Source: Streptomyces rimosus subsp. rimosus (lineage in GTDB: Bacteria > Actinomycetota > Actinomycetes > Streptomycetales > Streptomycetaceae). Taken from it: DNA of 64,000 nucleotides. The notes beneath the pieces are model-generated. The model did no database searches. It worked only from the letters and a program-made list of their open reading frames with translations, and was not told where the DNA came from. Every line of letters begins with the position of its first letter. Position 1 is the first letter of the stretch. The translations under genes and the position numbers were made by a program. The stretch covers positions 1 to 64,000 of the forward strand of contig NZ_JOCQ01000003.1 in assembly GCF_000720725.1 (NCBI RefSeq). The letters run 5' to 3'. Positions 1 through 8,284 of the stretch are shown here, one piece after another.

Positions 1-80
1 GGGCTGGGGCTGGGGCTGGGGCTGGGAACAAAGCCGGAACCGGGGCCGGGATTGGGGCCGGGATTGGGGCCGGGACCGAC
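1..80. repeat. GC-rich 6-bp and 12-bp tandem repeats inside the esterase gene
   Basis: GGGGCT-type hexamers at 1-26 are followed by 12-bp units (GGGATTGGGGCC) at 49-74. They encode alternating Gly-Ala/Gly-Ile residues, a flexible linker likely to vary in length between strains. Confidence 0.8.
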
Positions 81-683
81 GAAGACGCCTACGCATGGGC
101 CGTGCAGAACGCCCAGTTCATCGCGCAGACCACCAAGTTCCTCACCATGGACGTCAACGACCCGGCCTCGGTCACCGCCGCCCAGCGCTTCCGCGACGAG
201 GTGATGGCCCGGAACATCACCTGGTGGCAACGGCGCACCGGCCACAAGATCCTGCTTTCGGCGCAGAACGACCACGTCGGCTACGCCGCCGGCGACCCCG
301 AGCTGTACCCGAAGACACAGGGCTCGTTCCTGCGCGACATGCTCGGCGAGAATTACCTCCCCATCGGCTTCACCTTCTACCAAGGCTCCTTCCTGTCGAA
401 GGACGCCGCCCTCACCGGCGACTGGAAGGAATTCACCGTAGGCGCCCCGAAGCCCACCACGAACGAGTACGTCCTCGACAAGGTCCGCCACCGGGACTTC
501 TACCTCGACGTACGCCACGCCCCGCCGGCCGCCCGCACCTGGCTGAATTCCACCCGTCCCACGCGCAACATCGGCACCGAGTACCCCCACCCGGACGCTC
601 GCGTCGCGATCGGCCGCTCCTTCGACGTCCTCATCCACCTCCACGAGGTCAGCGCGGCCAAGAAGACGAAGCCGAAGCCGTAA
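3..683 (+). CDS. erythromycin esterase family protein, C-terminal part (5' end outside window)
   Basis: Open from the left edge, so the start is not seen. The visible part begins with a Gly-Ala repeat linker and continues into about 190 residues that resemble the C-terminal half of the erythromycin esterase (Ere) family: a helix with DEVMARNITWW, then a strand and loop with the conserved His (LLSAQNDHVGY), then the YLPIGFTFYQGSF block. Family members are soluble hydrolases that open macrolide lactones, and many homologues have unknown substrates. The C-terminus is Lys/Pro rich. The family is fairly clear; the substrate is not. Confidence 0.8.
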   Translation, partial: AGAGAGAGNKAGTGAGIGAGIGAGTDEDAYAWAVQNAQFIAQTTKFLTMDVNDPASVTAAQRFRDEVMARNITWWQRRTGHKILLSAQNDHVGYAAGDPELYPKTQGSFLRDMLGENYLPIGFTFYQGSFLSKDAALTGDWKEFTVGAPKPTTNEYVLDKVRHRDFYLDVRHAPPAARTWLNSTRPTRNIGTEYPHPDARVAIGRSFDVLIHLHEVSAAKKTKPKP

Positions 684-1133
684 CGCCCGACGCCGACCCC
701 GGTGCCAGTCCCAGTCCCGGCTCCCGCTCCGGTTCCGGTTCCGGTTCCGCCCCAGCCTCAAGCAGCCAAGCCGGTCACCTCAGCCACTCTGTGCCCGGCC
801 CGCGGCCCCGGAGGCGACGCGGACGGCTGGGCAGGCCGCAGCCGGTGCCCAGGCGGCCGCGCGTGACACGGCCGCCCCGGGCATACGGCTGCGGATCTGG
901 ACGAGGTAGCTCGTACCGAGCCTGTGGTCCGTACGTCCCTGCGACCCGTACGTCCCTGTGACCCGTACGTCCCTGTGACCCGTACGCCCCTGTCCGAGGC
1001 TAGCGACCTCGGCAGCCGCGACATCGGCCACCGCATGCACGAGGGCCCAGCCGCCCAGCCCCAACAAGAACCACCTCAGCCGCGGCTTCCTCCTCCGTCA
1101 CCGCCCGCACCACCGCCTCACTGCCTCACCGCC
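684..1133. other. intergenic stretch with simple repeats, no gene supported
   Basis: The stretch lies between the convergent esterase and SGNH hydrolase genes. It holds Pro/Ser/Gly-coding style simple repeats (CCGGTTCCGGTT type) near 715-750 and the 17-bp array listed separately. Reading frames here have the skew of shadow frames and no start with a ribosome site. Confidence 0.6.
929..996. repeat. four tandem copies of a 17-bp unit
   Basis: The unit CCGTACGTCCCTGTGAC occurs at 929-945 (one mismatch), 946-962, 963-979 and, decayed, 980-996. It is non-coding as far as I can see. Confidence 0.9.
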
Positions 1134-2480
1134 TCACAACTCGTCCAGATCCACCGCCTCGGCCATCGCGCGGTACCCCGCGTCGCTCGGGTGGAGGTGG
1201 TCGCCGGAATCGTAGGCCGGGGCGATGCGGTCGTGGTCGGACGGGTCGGACAGGGCTCGGTCCAGATCGACTACGGCGTCGTACTCGCCGGAGGTGCGTA
1301 TCCAGGTGTTGAGCGCGTCGCGCTTGGCCTCGCCGCGCTCGGAGTAGTAGTCGGCGCCCTTGAACGGCGTGACCGTCGCGCCGATCACCTTCACCCCGGC
1401 CGCGTGCGCCTGACGGATCAACGACTTGTGGCCCTGGATGAGTTGGGCGACCGACACGTCAGGGGCCGGCCCGTCGGGCCAGTTCGGCGACTCGCTGGCG
1501 CCGATGTCGTTGATCCCCTCCAGCACGATGACCGAGCCCACGTTCGGCTCGCCGAGTACGTCGTGCCGGAAGCGGGCCACGCCCTTCTCCCCGGCCCACG
1601 ACGAGTCCGCGGTCACCCGGTTGCCGCCGATGCCCTGGTTGAGCACGCCGCGCGGGCGTCCGGTGGCCGCGAAGCGCTCGGCGAGCGCGTCCGGGTAGCG
1701 GCGGTTCGTGTCGGTGGTGGCGCCGTACCCGTCGGTGATGGAGTCGCCGAAGGCCACCACCGCCTTCCGGCGCGCGTCGTCCTTGCCGCCGGAGACCTCG
1801 ACACCCGACAGGTAGTACCAGGACTCGGACTTCTCCGTGAACGCCGCCGCGCCGGTGTCCGACCGGTGGTCGCCCTTCGCGCGGTAGGTCGTGGCCAAGG
1901 CCGCCTGGTGGAAGGTGGCCGGACCGGTCGGACCGGCCAGGTACAGCGTTACGGTCACCGACTCCAGCGCCCGGACCTTCATCGGCAGCCCGTCGCTGCG
2001 TACCTCGCCACCCGCCGGTATGGTCACCGACCGGTGCCGCCCGAAGGACAGGTGCCGTACAGAACCGTCCTGCACCGACGCCCCCTTGCCCGCACGGGCG
2101 ATGGTCGCGCCGGTCACCTTCAGCGGCGTACGGCCGTAGCGGTTGGACAGCTCGATACGGGCCTTGGTGCCGCCCGTGCTGACCCGCACCACCTGCCGGA
2201 CCGTGTGATCGGTGAAGCCCGCCACCGACCAGTTCGGCATCAGCGCGTGCGGTGCCTGCGGCGAAGTCGCCCAGGCGCCGCGCCACCGCTGGCCGCTGCC
2301 GCGATCACCGGACGAGGTGCTGCTCTCCCCCGTGCCCACGGCCCCCGCACTCGCCATCGGAGCCGACGCGGCCACGGCGGCCGCGTCCCGCTCCGTACCG
2401 AGCACCGGCAGCGCCACCAGCGCCGCGGCGGCGAACAGCGCGACGCCCGAGCGTCTGGCCTTGGTACCTGACATGGTCAT
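1134..2480 (-). CDS. secreted SGNH/GDSL-family hydrolase
   Basis: 448 residues from ATG at 2480; ATG at 2474 is also possible. A signal peptide (two Arg, then an Ala/Leu/Val core) covers about residues 9-37. A beta-rich N-terminal domain precedes the SGNH hydrolase domain: block I AFGDSITDGYG near residue 245 with the nucleophile Ser, block II GIGGNR, block III LEGINDIG, and block V with DHLHPSDAGY supplying Asp and His. This is the layout of actinobacterial extracellular GDSL esterases. The substrate (acetylated polysaccharide or lipid ester) cannot be told. The open frame runs upstream to 2804 through the repeat array, but that part has no coding character. Confidence 0.93.
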   Translation of the reverse strand: MTMSGTKARRSGVALFAAAALVALPVLGTERDAAAVAASAPMASAGAVGTGESSTSSGDRGSGQRWRGAWATSPQAPHALMPNWSVAGFTDHTVRQVVRVSTGGTKARIELSNRYGRTPLKVTGATIARAGKGASVQDGSVRHLSFGRHRSVTIPAGGEVRSDGLPMKVRALESVTVTLYLAGPTGPATFHQAALATTYRAKGDHRSDTGAAAFTEKSESWYYLSGVEVSGGKDDARRKAVVAFGDSITDGYGATTDTNRRYPDALAERFAATGRPRGVLNQGIGGNRVTADSSWAGEKGVARFRHDVLGEPNVGSVIVLEGINDIGASESPNWPDGPAPDVSVAQLIQGHKSLIRQAHAAGVKVIGATVTPFKGADYYSERGEAKRDALNTWIRTSGEYDAVVDLDRALSDPSDHDRIAPAYDSGDHLHPSDAGYRAMAEAVDLDEL

Positions 2481-2505
2481 CCCCACCCTCTGACTGGTCG
2501 GATGC

Positions 2506-2709
2506 GTTGATCCGAGTTGGTTGACCCGGGTTCGTTGCCCCGGGCTCGTCGACCCAGGTTCGTTGACCCGAGCCCGTTGATCCGGGGGCTTGCCCCGGCT
2601 GGTTGGTTGGTTCGGTTGGATTCGTCGGTCCGGCTCATTGATCTGGCACGTCGGTCCGGCTCGTCGGCCCGGCTCATTGTTCTGGCTCGTTGACCCGGCC
2701 CGCCGACCC
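2506..2709. repeat. two adjoining degenerate tandem arrays (14-bp x6, then 13-bp x6)
   Basis: Six 14-bp units of the type GTTGACCCGGGTTC occupy 2506-2589. After about 40 bp, six 13-bp units of the type GGCTCGTTGACCC occupy 2632-2709. They lie between the divergent hydrolase and downstream gene starts, so the promoters must sit inside or beside them. Confidence 0.85.
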
Positions 2710-2811
2710 GATTCGTCACGCGTGGGCTGTGCCCGCGGTCGGCGACACCCCCGGCGGCTGTACCGACCGCGGCGGCGCGGACGAACGTACGAGCGTGACA
2801 CCATCGAGGAT

Positions 2812-3309
2812 GTGATCGACCTCGGCTACTCCCTTTCCCGCCGTTTTCCGGACCCGCCGCAAACGGACTACCGCACCGCGGACGTACGGGCCCTGCGCCA
2901 CGACCTCTTCTGCGGCGACGTCTACCTGGCCGACACCAAGGCGGACCGTGAGGTCTCGACCGCCTGGGGCTGGGTGCCGGTGCTGGACTTCGCCTGGGCT
3001 CTGTGCGACATCGTGGAACGGATCGACCGCGATCCGCTCGGCAACCGCGCCGCGCAGCCGCAGTACGCCGAGCTGGATTTCACCGAATCGGCGGACCGGA
3101 TGTACTTCGAGCGCCGCTTCGGCTGGGTGGACGTCGACGCCGACTGGATGCCGGGCGACGAGGCCCCGCTCACCTTCCAGCACTCCGAGCTGCGCCGCGA
3201 GGCCCGCGACTTCCTGCACGACCTGATCGCCGACCTCACCGACCTGCACGACGGGCTCGCCGACAACCCGGCCGTATGGGACCTCCAGGCCCGCTTCCCC
3301 CGTGTCTGA
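2812..3309 (+). CDS. conserved hypothetical protein
   Basis: 165 residues from GTG at 2812, the only in-frame start near the coding onset, with a close GAGG before it. The protein is acidic and aromatic rich (AWGWVPVLDFAWALCDIVERID), has no signal peptide or membrane segment, and looks like a compact soluble alpha/beta protein. I recognise the general type from Streptomyces genomes but can assign no function. Confidence 0.75.
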   Translation: MIDLGYSLSRRFPDPPQTDYRTADVRALRHDLFCGDVYLADTKADREVSTAWGWVPVLDFAWALCDIVERIDRDPLGNRAAQPQYAELDFTESADRMYFERRFGWVDVDADWMPGDEAPLTFQHSELRREARDFLHDLIADLTDLHDGLADNPAVWDLQARFPRV

Positions 3310-3399
3310 GCGGTCGCACAGCCGCACCGCCCCCGCGGATGCGGGCCCGGGCCCGCATCCGGGCCGCCGCCCGCACCCCCTGGTCCTCCCCTGCCGCCC

Positions 3400-4182
3400 T
3401 CATTCCACCCGCACCCCCATCTCCGCCGCGAACGCCGGCGCCAAGTCCATCAGCTGGGCCGGGCTGATCACCGCGCCCGACAGCCGGTCGACGCCCCGCG
3501 CGATGTCCAGGCGGGCGACCCCGCGCAGGTCGACGTCTCTCATCCGTACACCACTGAAATCCACCCGGGTCAGCGTGCAGTCGTCGAAGCTCACCCGCTC
3601 CAGCTCCGCTCCGCCGAAGTCCGCCTCGACCAGCACGCAGCCCTCGAACGCGACGTCCTTCAGCTTCGCCTTGCGCAGATTGGGGAAGTCGATCTTCCCG
3701 CCGCGCACCACGACCCGCTCCAGCACCGCCCCGTGCATCTGAACGCCGCCGAGCCGGGCGTCCAGGACCTCGACATCGCGTAGCGACGCCTGCGACAGGT
3801 CCGTCCCCACACCGCGCACCCCGTCCAGCACGCTGTCTATGAAGCGCGCCCGGCTCAGGACCGTCTCGTCCAGCGCGCACCGCCGCACCGCACAGTCCAT
3901 GAACCGGGCGCCGCGCCCCGCCTGCCCCGTCAGGTCGGTGCCCGCGAACTCCAGCCCGTCGTAATCCCCCTCGGTCTCCAACTCCGCGTCCGTGTACGGG
4001 CTCAGCTCCGGCAGCCGCACCGACGGCCGCCGCACCTCCCGCACGGCCCGGCCCGTAGACGCCGCTCGCCCCTCCGGTCCGACGGCCGCACGCCCCTCCC
4101 CCACCGATCGGCCCTCCCCAACCACCGGTCCTGTCCGCCCCGTCCGCCCCGGCCGCCGCGCCCCGTCGTCACGCTCCCACAC
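3400..4182 (-). CDS. pentapeptide repeat protein
   Basis: About 260 residues from GTG at 4182, preceded by a GGGCAGG-like site; ATG at 4245 would add 21 residues. From about residue 60 the sequence is built of five-residue A(D/N)LxX-type units (DLTGQ, ADFGG, VDFSG, DVDLRG), predicting a right-handed quadrilateral beta-helix. Members include gyrase-protecting DNA mimics, but most have no known role. It is cytoplasmic, without a signal peptide. The start is uncertain because the upstream Gly/Arg/Pro-rich frame is low complexity. Confidence 0.82.
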   Translation of the reverse strand: MWERDDGARRPGRTGRTGPVVGEGRSVGEGRAAVGPEGRAASTGRAVREVRRPSVRLPELSPYTDAELETEGDYDGLEFAGTDLTGQAGRGARFMDCAVRRCALDETVLSRARFIDSVLDGVRGVGTDLSQASLRDVEVLDARLGGVQMHGAVLERVVVRGGKIDFPNLRKAKLKDVAFEGCVLVEADFGGAELERVSFDDCTLTRVDFSGVRMRDVDLRGVARLDIARGVDRLSGAVISPAQLMDLAPAFAAEMGVRVE

Positions 4183-4441
4183 GCCTGCCCACCGCCTCCC
4201 GCATCTCCCTGCCACTTCCGCCCGCGCACCGCCGACTGACCCCATCGTGAACCACCCCACTGACAATCGCCCGAACCCAGCCCCTGACCAGCGCAGATGC
4301 CTCCGCCCCCGCACGCGTGTCACAACCGCCGCCACCCCACTCGTCCCATCCGCGAGGACCACTCAACCGCTCGGGCCCCGGCGATTCCCACACCAGCCCT
4401 GGCACACCAGCCCTGGCACACCAACCCAAGGAGGACCCACC

Positions 4442-5638
4442 ATGCGACGACCTGCCATCACCATCGTCGGAGGCGGTTTCGCGGGCCTGACCGCGGCCAT
4501 CTCCTGCGCCGAGGGCGGCGCCGCGGTCACCCTCTACGAGGCGCACCGTTCGCTCGGCGGCCGGGCCCGCACCGCCGACGGCCCGTACCGTACGAACGAA
4601 GGCCCGCACGCGCTCTACAACGGCGGCCCGCACTGGACCTGGCTCAAACAGCGCGGCCTCCTCAAGCCCCTCGCTCCGCTGCCGCCCCTCCAGGCCGCCC
4701 GATTCCGCTTCCACCGCGACGGGGTGCTGCGCCGCGTCCCTCCGGCCGGCCTGCTCAAGCTGCGCGGCCACAAGAACGCGCCGGTGGACCGCGACTTCTT
4801 CAGCTGGGCCGTCTCCCAGGAAGGCGAGGCGGCAGCCCGCGCTGCCGCCCACTACGTCGGCGTCGCGACGTTCCATCACGACCCCGGCGCGCTCTCCGCC
4901 GCCTTCGTCCAGGAGCGGCTGCGCCGTACCACCTCGTTCCCGCCCGAAGCCCACTACATCCGGGGTGGCTGGGGCGAACTGATCACTCGTATGGCCGACC
5001 ACGCACGTCAGTTGGGCGTACGCATCGAAACCGGAGCCCGCGTCGACGCACTGCCCGAGGGCGGCCCGGTAATCGTCGCGACGCACCTCGAATCCGCCCG
5101 CGCCCTCCTCAAGGACGAGCGTCTGACCTGGGACAGCGCCCGCACAGTGCTGCTCGACATCGCTCTGCGTTCCCGGCGCGGTGACCTGTTCGCGATCTCC
5201 AGCCTCGACTTCCCCGGCTGGGTCGAACGTTTCACCGCTCAGGACCGCTCCCTCGCCCCGCACGGCGAGGAACTCCTCCAGTGCCAGGTCGGCATCGGCC
5301 CGGACGAGAACCGCGCCGACGGCATCGCCCGCGCCGAGCGCCTGCTGGACGCCGGTTTCCCGCAGTGGCGCGAGCGCCTGACCTGGCGATGCGATGCGCT
5401 CGCCCTCGGGCGTACGGGTGCGGTGGACCTGCCCGGCACCACCTGGCGCGACCGGCCCGCCGTCGAGCGCGGGGACGGTGTTTACCTGGTCGGCGATCAG
5501 GTGGCGGCACCCGGCGTACTCAGTGAGGTCTCGTTCAGCAGCGCTCTGGAGGCGAGCACGCTGGCGCTCCGTTCCACCAGGGCCGACCGCGCGGAGCCGT
5601 ACGTACCCACCGGCACCAGTACCGACACCGGACGCTGA
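4442..5638 (+). CDS. FAD/NAD(P)-dependent oxidoreductase (amine oxidase / phytoene desaturase-like)
   Basis: 398 residues from ATG at 4442, 7 nt after a strong AAGGAGG. The N-terminus has the dinucleotide-binding fold (IVGGGFAGL, residues 8-16, then YEA at the end of strand 2 and GGRA), and the C-terminus has the FAD-contacting GVYLVGDQV motif near residue 345. This is the layout of the amine oxidase / protoporphyrinogen oxidase / phytoene desaturase superfamily. The substrate is unknown, and no carotenoid or porphyrin genes lie next to it. Confidence 0.88.
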   Translation: MRRPAITIVGGGFAGLTAAISCAEGGAAVTLYEAHRSLGGRARTADGPYRTNEGPHALYNGGPHWTWLKQRGLLKPLAPLPPLQAARFRFHRDGVLRRVPPAGLLKLRGHKNAPVDRDFFSWAVSQEGEAAARAAAHYVGVATFHHDPGALSAAFVQERLRRTTSFPPEAHYIRGGWGELITRMADHARQLGVRIETGARVDALPEGGPVIVATHLESARALLKDERLTWDSARTVLLDIALRSRRGDLFAISSLDFPGWVERFTAQDRSLAPHGEELLQCQVGIGPDENRADGIARAERLLDAGFPQWRERLTWRCDALALGRTGAVDLPGTTWRDRPAVERGDGVYLVGDQVAAPGVLSEVSFSSALEASTLALRSTRADRAEPYVPTGTSTDTGR

Positions 5639-5690
5639 CAACCAGTGGGCCCTGACAACCAGTGGGCGCTGACAACCAGTGAGCCCTGAC
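5634..5690. repeat. 17-bp tandem repeat spanning a stop codon
   Basis: The unit CTGACAACCAGTGGGCC occurs at 5634-5650, 5651-5667 and 5668-5684, with a decayed fourth copy. The first copy contains the TGA stop of the oxidoreductase gene. Confidence 0.88.
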
Positions 5691-5701
5691 AGCAACCGAC
5701 C

Positions 5702-5732
5702 TTGACCTCAATCAAAGTTGAGGCTCCAGAGT
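5702..5732 (+). promoter_or_regulatory. SoxR/MerR-type promoter with operator
   Basis: A perfect inverted repeat CCTCAA-6 bp-TTGAGG (5706-5723, 18 bp in all) sits between a -35 TTGACC (5702-5707) and a possible -10 CAGAGT (5727-5732) with a 19-bp spacer. The long spacer and central dyad are the hallmark of MerR-family promoters, and CCTCAA/TTGAGG matches the SoxR box. The next gene is a quinone reductase, a known kind of SoxR target in Streptomyces. No soxR gene is in the window. Confidence 0.75.
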
Positions 5733-5830
5733 GAGGGCCATCGGTCCCGGACGGCCACGCCTTTCCAGGCCCCGTCCCAGAACCGCCATCCACCAGTACG
5801 CCCGCCCTACTGCACCTCTGGAGAACCACC

Positions 5831-6829
5831 ATGCACGCGATCCGCCTGCACGCCTTCGGCCCCGCCGAGAACCTCGTCTACGAGCGAACCGAGACCCCGC
5901 TGCCCGGCCCCGGCCAGGTCCGGATCTCCGTGGCGGCGGCCGGCGTCCACCTGCTCGACACCGCGCTGCGCGAGGGCATCGCGGGCGGCCCGGCCCCGCT
6001 CCCCGACCTGCCGACCATCCCCGGCCGGGAGGTCGCGGGCACGGTCGACGCCCTCGGCGAGGGCACGGACCCCGCGTGGCTGGGCCGCCGTGTCGTCGCC
6101 CACCTGGGCATGAACCCGGGCGGCTACGCCGAGCAGGCCGTCGTCGACGCCGAAAAGCTCCACGACATCCCCGGCAATCTGGACGAGGCCCAGGCCGTCG
6201 CCATGATCGGCACCGGCCGCACCACCATGGGCATCCTCCGCTTCGCCGACCTCACCGCCGCCGACGTCGCCCTCGTCCCGGCCGCGGCCGGCGGCATCGG
6301 CTCACTTCTCGTCCAGTACGCGAAGAACACCGGCGCCACCGTCATCGGCCTCGCGGGCGGCCCGGCCAAGGTCGAACGCGTACGGAAGCTGGGCGCCGAC
6401 CTCGCGGTGGACTACACCAACGCCGGCTGGCCCTCAGTAGTGCGCGCGTTCCTGAAACTGCGCGCAATTCCGGGCGCCACCATCGTCTTCGACTCCGTGG
6501 GCGGCGAGCCGGGCCGCGCCGCCGTGGACCTGCTCGTCCGGGGCGGTCGACACCTTGTCTTCGGCTGGTCCTCGGGCGGCCCGCTGGAGTTCGCGGAGGG
6601 CGAGCTGACCGAGCGCGGCATCACCTCCGAGTCCGTATTCGGCCCCGTAATGCTGGCCAAAGCAGGCGGCGACAATCCGATGCGCACTCTGGAGACCGAG
6701 TCCCTCGCCGAGGCGGCGGCGGGCCGCCTCATACCGGAGGTACAGCGCTTCCCGCTCGCGGAGGCGGCAGCAGCACACCGGGCTCTGGTGAGCCGGGGGA
6801 CGATGGGGAAAGTTGTGCTGATGCCGTGA
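5831..6829 (+). CDS. NADPH:quinone reductase-like zinc-binding-family dehydrogenase (MDR)
   Basis: 332 residues from ATG at 5831 after CTGGAGAACCACC. An N-terminal GroES-like domain (PTIPGREVAGTV) is followed by a Rossmann domain with the NADPH site AAAGGIGSLLVQYAK. The catalytic-zinc Cys of alcohol dehydrogenases is absent, as expected for the quinone oxidoreductase branch, which reduces quinones with NADPH in the cytoplasm. It probably responds to redox-cycling compounds through the SoxR-type promoter upstream, a link known in S. coelicolor. Confidence 0.9.
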   Translation: MHAIRLHAFGPAENLVYERTETPLPGPGQVRISVAAAGVHLLDTALREGIAGGPAPLPDLPTIPGREVAGTVDALGEGTDPAWLGRRVVAHLGMNPGGYAEQAVVDAEKLHDIPGNLDEAQAVAMIGTGRTTMGILRFADLTAADVALVPAAAGGIGSLLVQYAKNTGATVIGLAGGPAKVERVRKLGADLAVDYTNAGWPSVVRAFLKLRAIPGATIVFDSVGGEPGRAAVDLLVRGGRHLVFGWSSGGPLEFAEGELTERGITSESVFGPVMLAKAGGDNPMRTLETESLAEAAAGRLIPEVQRFPLAEAAAAHRALVSRGTMGKVVLMP

Positions 6830-6887
6830 CTCCGTGACGTCGTGACTCCGTGACGTCCTGATTCCGTGATGTCGTCATTCCGTAGGG
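6826..6887. repeat. 16-bp tandem repeat spanning a stop codon
   Basis: GTGACTCCGTGACGTC is perfect at 6826-6841 and 6842-6857, followed by two diverged units to about 6887. As in the array at 5634, the first unit contains the stop codon of the gene before it. Confidence 0.88.
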
Positions 6888-6939
6888 CCACAGCGCCCGC
6901 CCGGCGTACGGCCCTACGCCCCTCCCCTCCCCCTTCCCC

Positions 6940-8118
6940 TCAGCTCACCACCCCCATCCCCACCCGCTCACTGCCGTTCAGCCACCGCCCACCTGCATCC
7001 GTGCACGTCACGATGTCCCCGATCCGTACGCCGAACCGCCCCGGAAGGTAGATCCCCGGCTCGATCGAGAAGCACATCCCGGGAACCAGGGGCAGTTGCT
7101 CACCCTCCACCAGATACGGCGGTTCGTGCGTGAGGGAACCGATTCCCCGGCCCGTACGGTGGGTGAAGTACTCCCCGTAACCCGCCGCCTTGATGACCCT
7201 CCGGGCCGCCCGGTCGATCTCCTGGCAGGCCGCACCCGGCCGTACCGCCTCGAAGGCCGCCTGCTGCGCCTCCCGGACAACCTCGTACACCTTGCGCTCC
7301 TCGGAGGACGGCGGCGAACCCACCCGTACGGTGCGGCCGGTGTTCGAACCGTAGCCATCCTTCAGGCCGGCGAAGTCGAGCACCACAATGTCCCCGTCCC
7401 CAATGACCCGATCGCCCGCCTCGTGCTGCGGGTCGGCCCCGTTGGGGCCGGACCCCACCACCGTGAAGACGACCGTCTCGTGCCCGTTCGCGCTGAGCAG
7501 CCGCCCGAGGTCGGCGGCCACTTCCCGTTCGCGCCGCCCAGCGAAGCGCAGCCCGAGGGCTGCCTCGTACGTGGCGTCCGAGGCCGCGGCCGCAGCCGCC
7601 AGCCGCGCCACCTCGTGGGCATCCTTTACGGCGCGCAGCATTGGCAGCGCCTCCGTCACTGCGAGGTAGGAGGTCCCCGGCGCGACGCGCTGCAAGGCCA
7701 GCAGGTCGCGTGCCCATGTCATGTCCGAGATCGCGTAACGTCCCTCTGGGACCAGCCAGTTCGCCAGCAGGGCATACGGGTCCGCCGCGCCTGCCGCGCC
7801 TGCCGCACCCGCAGCGCCTGCCGCACCCGTCGCACCCGCAGCCCAAGCGGTCAGCTCCAGCGCGTCCGCTCCGGGAGCCTGCTCCGCGACGGCCTTCTCA
7901 TCCGCCGGAACCAGCAGTTGCGGCCGCCGCTCCGCGGGCTCCGAGGCGATGACCAGCGCGGTCATCAGCCCTCTGAAGCGCGCGGGGGTGTAGCCGCACA
8001 ACCACACCATCAAGGGCCCGGGCGTCACGATCAGCCCCGCCAGCCCGGCATCCGCCGCGGCCCGGGCCGCCCGCGTCATGCGCCGCTCGTGATGCACCCG
8101 CCCCGTCGCAGTCACCAT
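6940..8118 (-). CDS. M24-family peptidase homologue with degraded metal site (probable pseudoenzyme)
   Basis: 392 residues from ATG at 8118. The fold is that of Xaa-Pro aminopeptidases/prolidases: an N-terminal creatinase-like domain, a low-complexity (GAA)n insert near residues 95-112, and the C-terminal pita-bread domain. M24 enzymes bind two metals through Asp, Asp, His, Glu, Glu. Here these positions read D248 (VLDFAG), N259 (GYGSNTGRT), R324 (HRTGRGIG), E353 (SIEPGIY) and G367 (GVRIGDIV). Three of five ligands are gone, so di-metal peptidase activity is unlikely. The frame is intact, which suggests a retained non-catalytic or metal-free role. Confidence 0.88.
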   Translation of the reverse strand: MVTATGRVHHERRMTRAARAAADAGLAGLIVTPGPLMVWLCGYTPARFRGLMTALVIASEPAERRPQLLVPADEKAVAEQAPGADALELTAWAAGATGAAGAAGAAGAAGAADPYALLANWLVPEGRYAISDMTWARDLLALQRVAPGTSYLAVTEALPMLRAVKDAHEVARLAAAAAASDATYEAALGLRFAGRREREVAADLGRLLSANGHETVVFTVVGSGPNGADPQHEAGDRVIGDGDIVVLDFAGLKDGYGSNTGRTVRVGSPPSSEERKVYEVVREAQQAAFEAVRPGAACQEIDRAARRVIKAAGYGEYFTHRTGRGIGSLTHEPPYLVEGEQLPLVPGMCFSIEPGIYLPGRFGVRIGDIVTCTDAGGRWLNGSERVGMGVVS

Positions 8119-8284
8119 GCCGGTGAACCTACGCCGTTACGCGTACGGCGCACCCGAGGAAACACGCCACCGACAAGCACCCCCACCCGGGCTCGACCAC
8201 CCCCGACCGAACCGGGCACAAACTGTCGGGCCCGCCCACATGCGATCTTCCTAACGTGATGAACGCAAAGGAAGGAGATCCGGA

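Noticed and set aside
924..2471. Long plus-strand frame opposite the SGNH hydrolase
   Set aside because: Shadow frame of a high-GC gene: Arg/Val/Gly-rich, no ribosome site, while the minus strand has signal peptide and catalytic blocks.
4169..5695. Long minus-strand frame opposite the FAD oxidoreductase
   Set aside because: Shadow frame; the plus strand has an ideal ribosome site and FAD-binding motifs.
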